Source: Microbulbifer harenosus
GTDB lineage: Bacteria; Pseudomonadota; Gammaproteobacteria; Pseudomonadales; Cellvibrionaceae
Direction: 5' to 3'
DNA: 64,000 bases
Assembly: GCF_005771435.1 (NCBI RefSeq)
Contig: NZ_VANI01000004.1
Coordinates: 372,001-436,000, forward strand
Numbering within the stretch: the stretch's first letter is position 1; every line of letters begins with the position of its first letter. Shown piece after piece: positions 1-8,439 of the stretch. The notes under the pieces were generated by a model. That model did no database searches. It worked only from the letters and a program-made list of their open reading frames with translations, and was not told the origin of the DNA. The position numbers and the translations under genes are program-made.

Positions 1-116
1 TCATAAGTGTGATCAAAAATGGTGCGTTACGGCTTGTATCAAAAATATTCTGCTTGCCGGCTGTAACTTCTGTGGATCATTGATGAATGGATTAGATGCC
101 GATAAGGGGCCGTATC

Positions 117-530
117 ATGTCTGATAGAAAGTGTGTGCTGATTATAGATGAGGACCTGCCGGTTGGTGTGGTGGCCAACACCGCCGCTGTTTTGGCTGTG
201 AGTATCGGTAAGTTCTGCCCGGATATTGTTGGTAGAGATCTGTTCGACTGTGCCGGGGATGTGCGTCGTGGAATCACAACCATGGCTTTGCCGACTCTAA
301 AAGGTAGTGGCGACTTGCTGCGGGATATGAGAGGCAAGCTGAAAGAGTATGAACCGGACCTCGTGGTGATAGATCTTGTTGGCGCTACCCGGGTAACCAA
401 ATCCTATGAGGAGTATGCCGAGGCGCTCGCGGAAACGCCGGAAGAAGAGCTGCAGTACCAGGGTATCGCATTGTACGGCGATAAAAGGATCGTAAATAAG
501 TTCAGCGGTAATCTGCCTTTGTTGAGGTAG
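117..530 (+). CDS. DUF2000 domain protein, first visible gene of the accessory cluster
   Basis: This 137-residue protein matches the DUF2000 family, a small alpha/beta fold related to peptidyl-tRNA hydrolases and without a settled biochemical role. The family hallmark is visible at the N-terminus: a KCVLIIDEDLP stretch followed by VVANTAAVLAVSIGK, then a GITT segment. I start it at ATG 117 because AAGGGG (104-109 region) precedes it at good spacing; an in-frame ATG at 96 lacks such a site. It lies 49 bases upstream of the diiron oxidase and is probably co-transcribed with it. Its role is unknown; binding a small molecule or an aminoacyl/peptidyl substrate is only a guess from the fold. Confidence 0.75.
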   Translation: MSDRKCVLIIDEDLPVGVVANTAAVLAVSIGKFCPDIVGRDLFDCAGDVRRGITTMALPTLKGSGDLLRDMRGKLKEYEPDLVVIDLVGATRVTKSYEEYAEALAETPEEELQYQGIALYGDKRIVNKFSGNLPLLR

Positions 531-579
531 TTGAGGTAACCAGTCGCTTAGTGATCAACCAACAGTCAAGGAGAGTCCT

Positions 580-1377
580 GTGGACACAAGAGATGTAGCT
601 GAAGTGAAAGCCGTAGAGGGTGCAGCAGTGAATCGCGAGGTGAGGTATCTGATTCCTGAGAGCGTTTACGATTACGACCATCCGGAAGTCATCTACTGGA
701 CCAAGTATTTCCAGGAAGAAGCGGCAAAGCACAACGTATTTGTCAATATCAATGCCACTATACAAAGTAAGCGCAGCATTACTGCCGCAGAAAGTATGGC
801 TACCGCCTGGTATGACTTCACTCGTTACGTTCCCGTATTTCTCTGTAAGGCAGTTGCTCTCACGACCGATCCGGAACGTCAGCATCACCTGATCCAGATC
901 GCCTATGACGAGCTCGGTGGGCGGGATAAAGAATATATTCATTCCAACTTGTTTCTCGATGCCATTAAGGATGCGGGAATCAATCTGATCAATGAGTCTG
1001 CCGCCTCAATAAAAGAAGTGCTTTCCGGTCTGGACCGGACGCTGGTGGGGATCAGTAGCCAGTTCGGGATCGTTGGCCTTCTTCTCAGTTTTGAAATTAT
1101 CGCTGAAGAAAACATTGAGACTCTGTTCAATTGCCTTTGTCATGATAAAAAGTGTGAAAAGCCCTTGTCAGATAGCCCCTTCTTCAAGATACACAGAGCG
1201 GACGAGACGGAGCATATCAGGCATTCGGTTGCCAATTACTTGCGTTTTTGTAAAACAGAGACGCAGAAGCGCGAGTTCAAGCAATCATTCGATGCAGGTA
1301 TCGATTTCTGGCAGCGTTTCTGGGATCAAAACGCCCGTATTATCAATATGGAAACCGATCTAAGAGCGACAGCGTGA
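580..1377 (+). CDS. Heme-oxygenase-like diiron oxidase (HDO / iron-containing redox enzyme family)
   Basis: This 265-residue helical protein has the ligand pattern of heme-oxygenase-like diiron oxidases such as BesC, UndA, SznF and CADD. Candidate iron ligands are E111 and H121 (in YDELGGRDKEYIHSNLF), E172 (LSFEIIAEEN) and the H-x3-E-x2-H triad H205, E209 and H212 in KIHRADETEHIRHS. Known members use O2 on small amino-acid or fatty-acid substrates, for example BesC cleaving 4-chlorolysine to an allylglycine. It starts at GTG 580, six bases after AAGGAG (568-573). The ATP-grasp ligase follows 13 bases after its stop, so the two are translated from one operon. The substrate cannot be read from the sequence. 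Confidence 0.85.
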   Translation: MDTRDVAEVKAVEGAAVNREVRYLIPESVYDYDHPEVIYWTKYFQEEAAKHNVFVNINATIQSKRSITAAESMATAWYDFTRYVPVFLCKAVALTTDPERQHHLIQIAYDELGGRDKEYIHSNLFLDAIKDAGINLINESAASIKEVLSGLDRTLVGISSQFGIVGLLLSFEIIAEENIETLFNCLCHDKKCEKPLSDSPFFKIHRADETEHIRHSVANYLRFCKTETQKREFKQSFDAGIDFWQRFWDQNARIINMETDLRATA

Positions 1378-1390
1378 GAGGGCGGTGCCA

Positions 1391-2626
1391 ATGACTACAG
1401 TCGTGTTTATTGAAACGAATTTCAGTGGCTTGGATGCCATCCTGTACTGCAAGTCGAAGGGGTACAAGTCTGTGCTGGTGAGCGACAGCCACGAACGCTT
1501 CCAGAAATGGTTCCCGGAATCCTGCATGTACAAACTGGGTCAGGTGGATCAGCTGATTCAAGTCAGAAATTCAAATGACATCGCTGAGGTCAAGCAGGCT
1601 CTCGAGGATAACCTGGACAGGGTCGACGCCGTACTCACCTTTGCAGAAATACGCACGGAGATGACAGCGCGTCTCGCGCGAGATCTGAAACTCAAGGGGC
1701 CGGATCCGGAGTCGATTCAGATCGCGCAGGACAAATACCGGTTCCGCGAAGTCTTGTTGGAAAAAGGGGTGGATGATGTTGGCTGTATCAAAGCGGATAC
1801 GGCCGAATTTCTGGCTGCGGTTAAGAATGACATTGCCTACCCCTGCTTCATCAAGCCGGTTCAGGGGCATTCAAGTATCGGCGCCGTGGTCTGTCGGGGA
1901 GAAGATGACATGGAGGCCCTGATCGGAAAACTTGCAGGTATAGATGAAGACTGGATTTCCAAGGCATTTGTAGTCGAGGATTATCTGCAAGGAAGGCTGG
2001 TTAGTGCGGAAATTCTTACGCTCAGTGAAGGGGTCCATCAGGTCGTCGGTATCGCGGACCGGGATCTTATCAACGACTGTGTGGAAGTTGGTGCTTCTTT
2101 TCCTCTGCAGCATCCGTTGGCGGAGCAAATCGAAAAGAAAGCCTGCGCCGCCCTGGATGCCATCGGTTACCACCACGGCCCCAGCCATGTGGAGATGATA
2201 ATCACCGAGACTGGTCCACATTTGGTGGAAATCAATACGCGGGTTGGTGGTAGCGGCCACTCCATTATGCAGGACCTGACGACAGGTCGGTCGATTGTTG
2301 GCGATTGCGTGGAGCTTTGTCTGGGTAATCTGGATAAAAACACACGTCTCTACCGACACAGCAAGGGCGCTGCCTGGAAGTGTTTGGTGTCCAGTGAAAG
2401 TGGTGTGCTTGAGGCGCTGCCAACGGAAGAGGAGGTTGCCAGCTTGCCGGGTGTCGAGCATGTTTGGTTGCACAAGAAGACCGGTGAAAAAATCGACGCC
2501 GCGAGCTCCAACTATCACTGGATACTTCAGGTAATGTGCACTGGTGAGCACCAGGTGCAAGCCAAGATAAATGCGGACAATGCCATTAAGAGAGCCGCAG
2601 AGCTTACCCGTATCGGCAAGGAATAA
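1391..2626 (+). CDS. ATP-grasp carboxylate-amine (amino acid/dipeptide) ligase
   Basis: This 411-residue protein has the ATP-grasp layout: an N-terminal Rossmann-like preATP domain, a DKYRFRE segment near residue 114, the ATP-binding lysine region YPCFIKPVQGHSSIGA (K155) and the Mg-binding end HLVEINTRVGGSG. It groups by motif with carboxylate-amine ligases of the BacD/carnosine-synthase/BesA kind, which join two amino acids using ATP through an acyl-phosphate. ATG 1391 is preferred over an in-frame GTG at 1385 because GAGGG (1378-1382) is eight bases ahead. Placed between an O2-activating oxidase and transporters, it most likely couples a modified amino acid to a second amino acid such as glutamate. 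The partner is inference. Confidence 0.85.
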   Translation: MTTVVFIETNFSGLDAILYCKSKGYKSVLVSDSHERFQKWFPESCMYKLGQVDQLIQVRNSNDIAEVKQALEDNLDRVDAVLTFAEIRTEMTARLARDLKLKGPDPESIQIAQDKYRFREVLLEKGVDDVGCIKADTAEFLAAVKNDIAYPCFIKPVQGHSSIGAVVCRGEDDMEALIGKLAGIDEDWISKAFVVEDYLQGRLVSAEILTLSEGVHQVVGIADRDLINDCVEVGASFPLQHPLAEQIEKKACAALDAIGYHHGPSHVEMIITETGPHLVEINTRVGGSGHSIMQDLTTGRSIVGDCVELCLGNLDKNTRLYRHSKGAAWKCLVSSESGVLEALPTEEEVASLPGVEHVWLHKKTGEKIDAASSNYHWILQVMCTGEHQVQAKINADNAIKRAAELTRIGKE

Positions 2627-2636
2627 GGCGGGCATT

Positions 2637-2664
2637 GCCCTGCCGGCTTAGGCAGGGCTTTCTT
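2637..2664 (+). terminator. Rho-independent terminator after the ATP-grasp gene
   Basis: An eight-base perfect stem (GCCCTGCC / GGCAGGGC) with a six-base loop is followed by TTTCTT. It lies 11 bases past the ATP-grasp stop and 108 bases before the MFS start, so it may end or attenuate the first transcript. Confidence 0.7.
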
Positions 2665-2771
2665 CCATGGAGGGAGGCGGGTTCCTTCGATTCAGGAACC
2701 TTGTTGCCGCATATTTCGCGTTTGAGCGAGTCCCACGGATTTTTTTTGGTACTACCTAAGTGCAGGTTTCT

Positions 2772-4058
2772 ATGAGCACATTGAATGACGCCGTGGTTTT
2801 CCGCGGAAGACTGAATCTTATCCTCGGTGCGACTGCATTCACTATATCTTCGGCGGGGTCTGTGCTCTTGCACATTGTCCTCGCTCTTGCCATATATGGT
2901 GAAACAGGATCCGGTTTGGTTACTGCTATATTTATTTCTCTGCAATGGCTTCCCGTATTTATCGTTATTCTGTACAGGAGCGATTGGGACTTTGGCATGG
3001 AACCGCGTAAGCGCTGGTATCTTCTGGATATCATCAGTGCCTTGTTGACGTTGCTGATTATTCCGTTCGTCGGCGAAGGAAACTACATTGCTATTGTTTT
3101 ACTTCTTTTGCTACGTGGTCTGTTTGATCATGTAAGTAGAATTACCAAGACTGTTATCGCTCCCTACATATTTCCCAAAGAAAAGCTCAGTTACTACGCC
3201 TCGTTCATGCAGAGCGGCTATCATGTCGGAATAGCCATGGCTGCAATTGCGGGTGTATTCCTGGTTTCGTCAGTGAGCCTGGAAACTGCAGTTCTGTTTG
3301 ATGCCGTAACATTCCTCGTTTCTGCTTTTCTTGTATATTTGATTCGAAATATCAGTGAAGACAAATTCCCGGAGTCAGGTAGAAAGCGCCCTATTGGGCA
3401 AAGATGTACGGACTATTTTTCAAGTCTGAAAAGTGATCCTCGGCTTTTTTTCTGCTGCATGCTCCCTCCGCTGACTGCTGCATTTTTCCAGGGCACTTAC
3501 AGTGTTTTGCAGCCTATTTATCCGGGCGAGCAGTTTGCACTGGGTTCGTCGGCAGTATCCGCCTCATACGTCATGGCGAGCATCGCAATTGTTCTGGGTT
3601 CTTCTCTATTTGCAGTATTTTGCAAGTACTCCAGGATTTTTGAGCGGGAATTTTCCGGTGTCCTCCTGGTTGCTTTAGTCGGGTCATTACTTGCTTGCGG
3701 AAGCTACTTGGCCTCAGTCTATACCGGTTCGGCAATCGCATGTGCAGTATTTTTCATCATCATGGTATTCCTGTTCGAGTTTGTGTGGATGCTTGGATAC
3801 AGCGGGATTGTCACCCTTTCGCCGAAAAATCGTGTGGGATCAGTATTTGCAATTACCTTTGCCGTAGGCTGTTTTTTCGGCAGTAGCACAGCGCTCGTTA
3901 CTGGTGCCTTGTTGGATATGTTCAATAACAACTTTGTTTATACCGTCAGTATATTCATGACCGTATATGGCGTATTGATTCTGGTGAGTTACGCGCTTTA
4001 CCGACGCTGGTCATATTCCGTTGATCGCGCACAGCTTTCCAGAGCTTCCGCGGGTTAG
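2772..4058 (+). CDS. MFS transporter, probable product exporter
   Basis: This protein of about 428 residues is rich in hydrophobic segments spread over its whole length, consistent with a 12-helix major facilitator, and resembles the EntS-type exporter group in general layout. The best start is ATG 2772, with AGG five bases before; an in-frame GTG at 2760 is possible. Base composition is clearly AT-rich: sampled 60-base rows contain only 21 and 26 G+C. It lies between the ligase and the 2OG oxygenase, the usual place for an exporter or self-resistance pump in a small-molecule cluster. Substrate and direction are inferred from context only. Confidence 0.8.
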   Translation: MSTLNDAVVFRGRLNLILGATAFTISSAGSVLLHIVLALAIYGETGSGLVTAIFISLQWLPVFIVILYRSDWDFGMEPRKRWYLLDIISALLTLLIIPFVGEGNYIAIVLLLLLRGLFDHVSRITKTVIAPYIFPKEKLSYYASFMQSGYHVGIAMAAIAGVFLVSSVSLETAVLFDAVTFLVSAFLVYLIRNISEDKFPESGRKRPIGQRCTDYFSSLKSDPRLFFCCMLPPLTAAFFQGTYSVLQPIYPGEQFALGSSAVSASYVMASIAIVLGSSLFAVFCKYSRIFEREFSGVLLVALVGSLLACGSYLASVYTGSAIACAVFFIIMVFLFEFVWMLGYSGIVTLSPKNRVGSVFAITFAVGCFFGSSTALVTGALLDMFNNNFVYTVSIFMTVYGVLILVSYALYRRWSYSVDRAQLSRASAG

Positions 4059-4086
4059 TGAAAAAAAGAAACAAATGGAGTTGAAG

Positions 4087-4869
4087 ATGGGAAATTGGAT
4101 ATCTAGTGAGTTGCATGATCTGACGCCTGAGAACATGAGCTTGCTGTTGGAGCACAAAATTCCGGCTATCAGAGTGCAGGATTTTGTCGATCGGAAAGTC
4201 TGTGATGTGGTTGCTTCACGTCTATTGGAGATGCGATTTGCCAACTATGACCATCTGAAAGACATCCCAGTGCACCAAATTGGCTTGTGCCACAATCAGT
4301 GGGCGCACGATGATAAAAGCATTTACTTCGGGAAGTGTGAGGAAGCCAAAAGGATTGTTGACGAGATCTACCATGAACTGAATATAGATCCGGTTCAGAT
4401 GGTGATTCAGTCCATCCGCGACAATGGTGGTCGGCAAGTCTCTGTATTTCACGAGGACGGCTTTGGGAAATATTTTGCCGGTGCCTTTCGCAGCTTCAAG
4501 GGGCATGGAAAGCTACATGCTGATCATGCGCCCAGTCATATCAGCACTCCCTGGTCGGTGACGAAAATTAGCAAGCAGCTCACCTGGAACATCTATTACT
4601 GCGCCGAATCGGATTCCGGGGAGCTGGTTATCTACGACACTATTCATACTCGTGAAAACGACAAGTTGAAAGTCGAGGGAGACTACTATTTCCCTTACGA
4701 AGTTTTGGAGCGGGAGGATTGTGTGAGGATTATTCCGAAAGTGGGTGACCTCATTATTTTCAATACGCAAAACTTCCATGAGATCCTCGGAACCCCGGAT
4801 GGTAACCGGATTTCGCAAACATCGTTTATCGGTTTGCGAGAGGATGGCAGCCTGGGGCTCTGGTCTTAA
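4087..4869 (+). CDS. Fe(II)/2-oxoglutarate oxygenase of the BesD/BesE type, probable hydroxylase
   Basis: This 260-residue protein has the facial-triad pattern of Fe(II)/2OG oxygenases: H144-A-D146 in GKLHADHAPSH, the distal H231 in NTQNFHEIL, and R241 in GNRISQTSF as likely 2OG-binding arginine. Length and pattern fit the BesD/BesE group, whose members halogenate or hydroxylate free amino acids or dipeptides. Halogenases of this group have Gly or Ala in place of the Asp; D146 is present here, so hydroxylation (or another O2-driven oxidation) is predicted. ATG 4087 is chosen because GGAG (4078-4081) precedes it; ATG 4075 is an alternative. It starts 28 bases after the MFS stop. Confidence 0.8.
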   Translation: MGNWISSELHDLTPENMSLLLEHKIPAIRVQDFVDRKVCDVVASRLLEMRFANYDHLKDIPVHQIGLCHNQWAHDDKSIYFGKCEEAKRIVDEIYHELNIDPVQMVIQSIRDNGGRQVSVFHEDGFGKYFAGAFRSFKGHGKLHADHAPSHISTPWSVTKISKQLTWNIYYCAESDSGELVIYDTIHTRENDKLKVEGDYYFPYEVLEREDCVRIIPKVGDLIIFNTQNFHEILGTPDGNRISQTSFIGLREDGSLGLWS

Positions 4870-4950
4870 ACAAGAGTGTGGTGGGTATAGCCGCGGTAAT
4901 CCTGTGTCATTTTATAAGTGAAATGAAGAACCGAAACTCCGGTATTAATC

Positions 4951-6558
4951 ATGAATAAAGTATTTGCATTGCTGACGTTTTACTCGGCGGTACTGGTGTC
5001 AATGCCAGCTTTTTCCGCGAGCAACCTGGTTTACTGCTCTGAAGGAAGTCCTGAATCCTTTAACCCGCAGATAACACTGTCTGGAACAGCGAGAAATGCT
5101 ACTGCCCCAACGCTGTACAATCGTTTGCTGGACTTTGAACCGGGTACGACCAAACTGGTCCCATCACTGGCAAAGCGCTGGGAAATCTCTCCGGACAACC
5201 GCAGCTACACCTTTGAACTGCGTGATGATGTGTCCTTTCACAGTACCGCCTACTTCACGCCAAGTCGCAAAATGAATGCGGACGATGTGCTCTTCTCCTT
5301 CAATCGACAGCTGGACAAGGAGCATCCGTATCACATGGTGGGCGGCGGTACTTACCAGTACTTTCAGGGCATGGGTATGGATAAATTGATCACCAAGGTG
5401 GAAAAATTGGGAGATCACAGGGTGAGAATCGAGTTGTCACAACCCGAGGCTCCGTTTTTATCCAACCTCGCTATGCCATTCATGTCCATTCTTTCCAGTG
5501 AATATAGCGAGCAATTGCAGCGGGAGAACCGCAAGGCCGATATCGATATGCTGCCGGTGGGTACCGGGCCGTTCAAGTTTCGCCGTTACCAGAAGGGCAC
5601 CAGCATCCGCTACAAAGCGAATGAAGCTTACTGGCAGGGGCAGCCAGCAATAGGCAACCTGGTTTTTTCCATTACCCCGGACCCCAGTGTCCGTTATATG
5701 AAGCTTAAGAAAGGTGAGTGTGATCTGGTTGTCTACCCGTCTCCCAGCGACATTGCACAAATCAAGTCTCAGTCCGGCATGGTACTGGCGGAGGAGGACG
5801 GTCTCAATATTGGCTACTTGGCGATGAATACAGAAAAGCCGCCGTTCGACAATGTCCAGGTACGCCGCGCCATTGCACACGCACTCAATAAGCAGGCGTA
5901 TATTAATGCGGTTTATCTCGGCAACGCGGAACTCGCGATTAACCCCTACCCCCCGAGCATGTGGTCCCATAACGACGAGGTCGCGCAGTACGAGTACAAC
6001 CCGGAAAAAGCCAGGAAGTTGCTTCAGAAAGCGGGCTACTCCGATGGTTTTAAAGTGACACTCTGGACCCTGCCGGTCAGTCGCCCGTACAACCCCAACG
6101 GTCGGAAAATGGGCGAGATGATGCAGCAGGACCTGGCCAAAATTGGTGTCGAGGTCGAGCTTGTCAGTTACGACTGGGGCACTTACCTGGATAAGGTCAA
6201 GCGTGGCGAGCACGACATGGTGCAGCTAGGTTGGGCCGGTGACAACGGCGACCCTGACAACTTCTTGTACACCCTGTTCAGTTGCGATTCGGTACAGCGT
6301 GGGTCGAACAATTCCCGCTACTGCCAGCCCGAGTTTGAATCCCTGATAAAGCGGGCGCGGCGAGAGAGTGACCTGGCTACCCGCGAGCAGCTGTACCGCG
6401 AGGCGTTGAGAGTTTTCAGTGAAGACGTACCGGTTATTCCCATCGCTCATTCGAAGGTTTTCCGTGCGCTGAGTTCAAGGGTTGAGGGTTATGTAATGGA
6501 CCCCTTCGACGTGGACAACTTTTTCCCCCTGTCCGTTTCGAGCAATCGTCAGCAGTGA
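4951..6558 (+). CDS. Periplasmic solute-binding protein of a Dpp/Opp-type ABC transporter
   Basis: This 535-residue protein starts with a Sec signal peptide (MNKVFALLTFYSAVLVSMPAFSA, cleavage probably after AFSA) followed by an SBP_bac_5 body, including LVYCSEGSPESFNPQ, which matches the DppA/SapA opening. Such proteins bind dipeptides, oligopeptides, nickel chelates or heme in the periplasm and hand them to an inner-membrane ABC complex. Four genes for that complex follow with overlaps or tiny gaps, so it is the first gene of a five-gene transporter operon. The ligand is unknown; a cluster-made dipeptide or its metal complex is plausible because a peptide-type ligase lies upstream. Confidence 0.9.
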   Translation: MNKVFALLTFYSAVLVSMPAFSASNLVYCSEGSPESFNPQITLSGTARNATAPTLYNRLLDFEPGTTKLVPSLAKRWEISPDNRSYTFELRDDVSFHSTAYFTPSRKMNADDVLFSFNRQLDKEHPYHMVGGGTYQYFQGMGMDKLITKVEKLGDHRVRIELSQPEAPFLSNLAMPFMSILSSEYSEQLQRENRKADIDMLPVGTGPFKFRRYQKGTSIRYKANEAYWQGQPAIGNLVFSITPDPSVRYMKLKKGECDLVVYPSPSDIAQIKSQSGMVLAEEDGLNIGYLAMNTEKPPFDNVQVRRAIAHALNKQAYINAVYLGNAELAINPYPPSMWSHNDEVAQYEYNPEKARKLLQKAGYSDGFKVTLWTLPVSRPYNPNGRKMGEMMQQDLAKIGVEVELVSYDWGTYLDKVKRGEHDMVQLGWAGDNGDPDNFLYTLFSCDSVQRGSNNSRYCQPEFESLIKRARRESDLATREQLYREALRVFSEDVPVIPIAHSKVFRALSSRVEGYVMDPFDVDNFFPLSVSSNRQQ

Positions 6559-6560
6559 AC

Positions 6561-7598
6561 ATGCTTCGTACCATAGGGCTCAGGCGGTTGCTGGAGGTGG
6601 CTACCACATTGTTGGGGGTCTCGCTATTGGCATTCTTCCTGATCCGCGTGGCGCCGGGTGACCCGGTGCTGTTGCTGATCGGTGAACGTGGTTCAGACCC
6701 TGAACAGTACCGGGAAATGGCCGCGCATCTTGGCCTGGAGCAGCCGCTGATCGCACAGTATCTGCAGTTTGTCGCCAATGCGCTGCAAGGCAACCTCGGT
6801 GTTTCCGTGGTTTCCCAGCAGAGTGTCATTGAGGAGTTGTTGGCGCGCTGGCCCGCGACCATTGAGCTTGGGGTCAGCGCGCTACTGATCGCCTGTGTTT
6901 TGGGAATACCCGCCGGTGTAATTGCGGCCGTCTACCGCAACAGCGTGGCGGACTTTCTGATCATGACAGTTTCGATCTTTGGTTATTCGATACCCGTGTT
7001 TTGGTGGGGCCTGGTGTTGATCCTGTGCTTTTCGATCGGACTGGATATCACACCGGTAGCTGGGCGCATCGACATCCTCTACGACATAGCGCCCATAACA
7101 GGCTTCATGCTGGTGGATACGCTGGCGCCGCAGGTAGTGCAGGAATACGGCTTCTCCGCGTTTGGCAGTGCTCTGGCGCACCTCGCCCTGCCGGCCCTGA
7201 CCATGGCTACTATACCGCTTGCCGTGTTTGCCAGAACAACGCGTTCGAGCATGCTCGAAGTGCTGTCGGAGGACTATGTCCGAACTGCGCGTGCCAAGGG
7301 TTTGAGCGAATTTTGGGTTATATGGCGTCACGCTTTTCGCAATGCGCTGATCCCGATTATCACCGTGGGCGGTGTGCTGTTTGTCACTACAGTGATCACC
7401 GGTGCCATTCTGACGGAGACTATTTTCGCGTGGCCCGGTGTTGGGCGCTACATCGTTAACAGTGTTTATGCGCGCGACTATCCAGTGATCCAGGCCAGCA
7501 TTCTGCTGATCGGTATTTTTGTGGTGCTGGTAAACGGGCTGATCGAGTGCGTTTATAGAGCGATTAACCCCGCAGTTGGGAGGGACAGTGCAAACTAG
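6561..7598 (+). CDS. ABC transporter permease, DppB type
   Basis: This integral membrane protein of 345 residues has the DppB-like N-terminus (LRRLLEV...LIRVAPGDP) and the cytoplasmic EAA-type loop DYVRTARAKGLSEFWVIWRHAFRNALIPI that docks on the ATPase. It is one half of the channel. I use ATG 6561; a GTG at 6555 overlaps the stop of the binding protein and is equally possible. Either way there is no intergenic gap, which indicates tight co-expression. Confidence 0.9.
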   Translation: MLRTIGLRRLLEVATTLLGVSLLAFFLIRVAPGDPVLLLIGERGSDPEQYREMAAHLGLEQPLIAQYLQFVANALQGNLGVSVVSQQSVIEELLARWPATIELGVSALLIACVLGIPAGVIAAVYRNSVADFLIMTVSIFGYSIPVFWWGLVLILCFSIGLDITPVAGRIDILYDIAPITGFMLVDTLAPQVVQEYGFSAFGSALAHLALPALTMATIPLAVFARTTRSSMLEVLSEDYVRTARAKGLSEFWVIWRHAFRNALIPIITVGGVLFVTTVITGAILTETIFAWPGVGRYIVNSVYARDYPVIQASILLIGIFVVLVNGLIECVYRAINPAVGRDSAN

Positions 7599-8439
7599 TA
7601 TCACGGCTGTTCATCGCCTGATGCCGGGCGGTTGGGGAAACATCGGCTTTTTCGCGCTGGTTACCATGGTGCTATTGGGGTTCCTGGCGCCGCTGCTGCT
7701 GGACCTGTCTCCCTATCGGATCGGTGCCGAGCTGCTGGTACCGCCGAGCTGGAACCCGCTGTCGGCGCCGATACTGGGCACGGACGATCTGGGCCGGGAT
7801 ATGTTTGCGCGGCTCGTTTACGGTGCGCGCTGTTCGCTCGGTATTGGTTTTGTGGTGGTGGCGGTATCGCTGGTGGTCGGTGTCGGACTCGGGCTGTTGG
7901 CCGGCGTCTATGGCGGTTGGCTGGATGCCGTGATCATGCGGCTGGTGGACTTGCTGATGTGTCTGCCCAGTATCCTGCTGGCCATTGTCATCGTCGCGGT
8001 GCTTGGTTCCGGATTGGTCAATGCCGTTGTCGCAGTAACCATTATTGGTATTCCGCGGTTTGTGCGCGTGGTCCGCTCGGTCGCGATTCAGGAAATGCAG
8101 AAAACCTATGTGATGGCGGCCTTCGCTAGCGGCAGCTCCCGCTTCCGCGTGCTTTGGTCCGAGGTGCTGCCGAACTGTGTACCGCCGGTGATAGTGCAGG
8201 CGGCCCTCGGCTTCAGCGATGCGATTCTGGAAATTGCTGCGCTCGGATTTCTCGGGCTCGGTGCTAAGCCCCCGGTGGCGGAGTGGGGGGCGATGCTCGC
8301 AGACGCGCGCCCGTTTATCGAGTCTCACCCTCTCCTGGTTGTAATGCCAGGTGTCTGCATCCTGATTACGGTTCTTAGCTTTAATTTGGTGGGAGACGCG
8401 CTGCGCGACCGCCTCGATCCGAAGTTGGCAAGGCTATGA
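7588..8439 (+). CDS. ABC transporter permease, DppC type
   Basis: This second permease subunit (283 residues) has the DppC features: the LGTDDLGRDMFARLVYGAR motif near residue 65, several hydrophobic helices, and the ATPase-contact loop TYVMAAFASGSSRFRVLWSEVLPN. GTG 7588 is preferred because GGGAGGG (7578-7584) sits four bases upstream; it overlaps the end of the DppB-type gene by 11 bases. It pairs with that protein to form the membrane channel. Confidence 0.9.
   Translation: MQTSITAVHRLMPGGWGNIGFFALVTMVLLGFLAPLLLDLSPYRIGAELLVPPSWNPLSAPILGTDDLGRDMFARLVYGARCSLGIGFVVVAVSLVVGVGLGLLAGVYGGWLDAVIMRLVDLLMCLPSILLAIVIVAVLGSGLVNAVVAVTIIGIPRFVRVVRSVAIQEMQKTYVMAAFASGSSRFRVLWSEVLPNCVPPVIVQAALGFSDAILEIAALGFLGLGAKPPVAEWGAMLADARPFIESHPLLVVMPGVCILITVLSFNLVGDALRDRLDPKLARL

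Noticed and set aside
4087-4869. Amino-acid halogenase call for the 2OG oxygenase
   Set aside because: The H-x-D aspartate (D146) is present, whereas halogenases of this group have Gly or Ala there.
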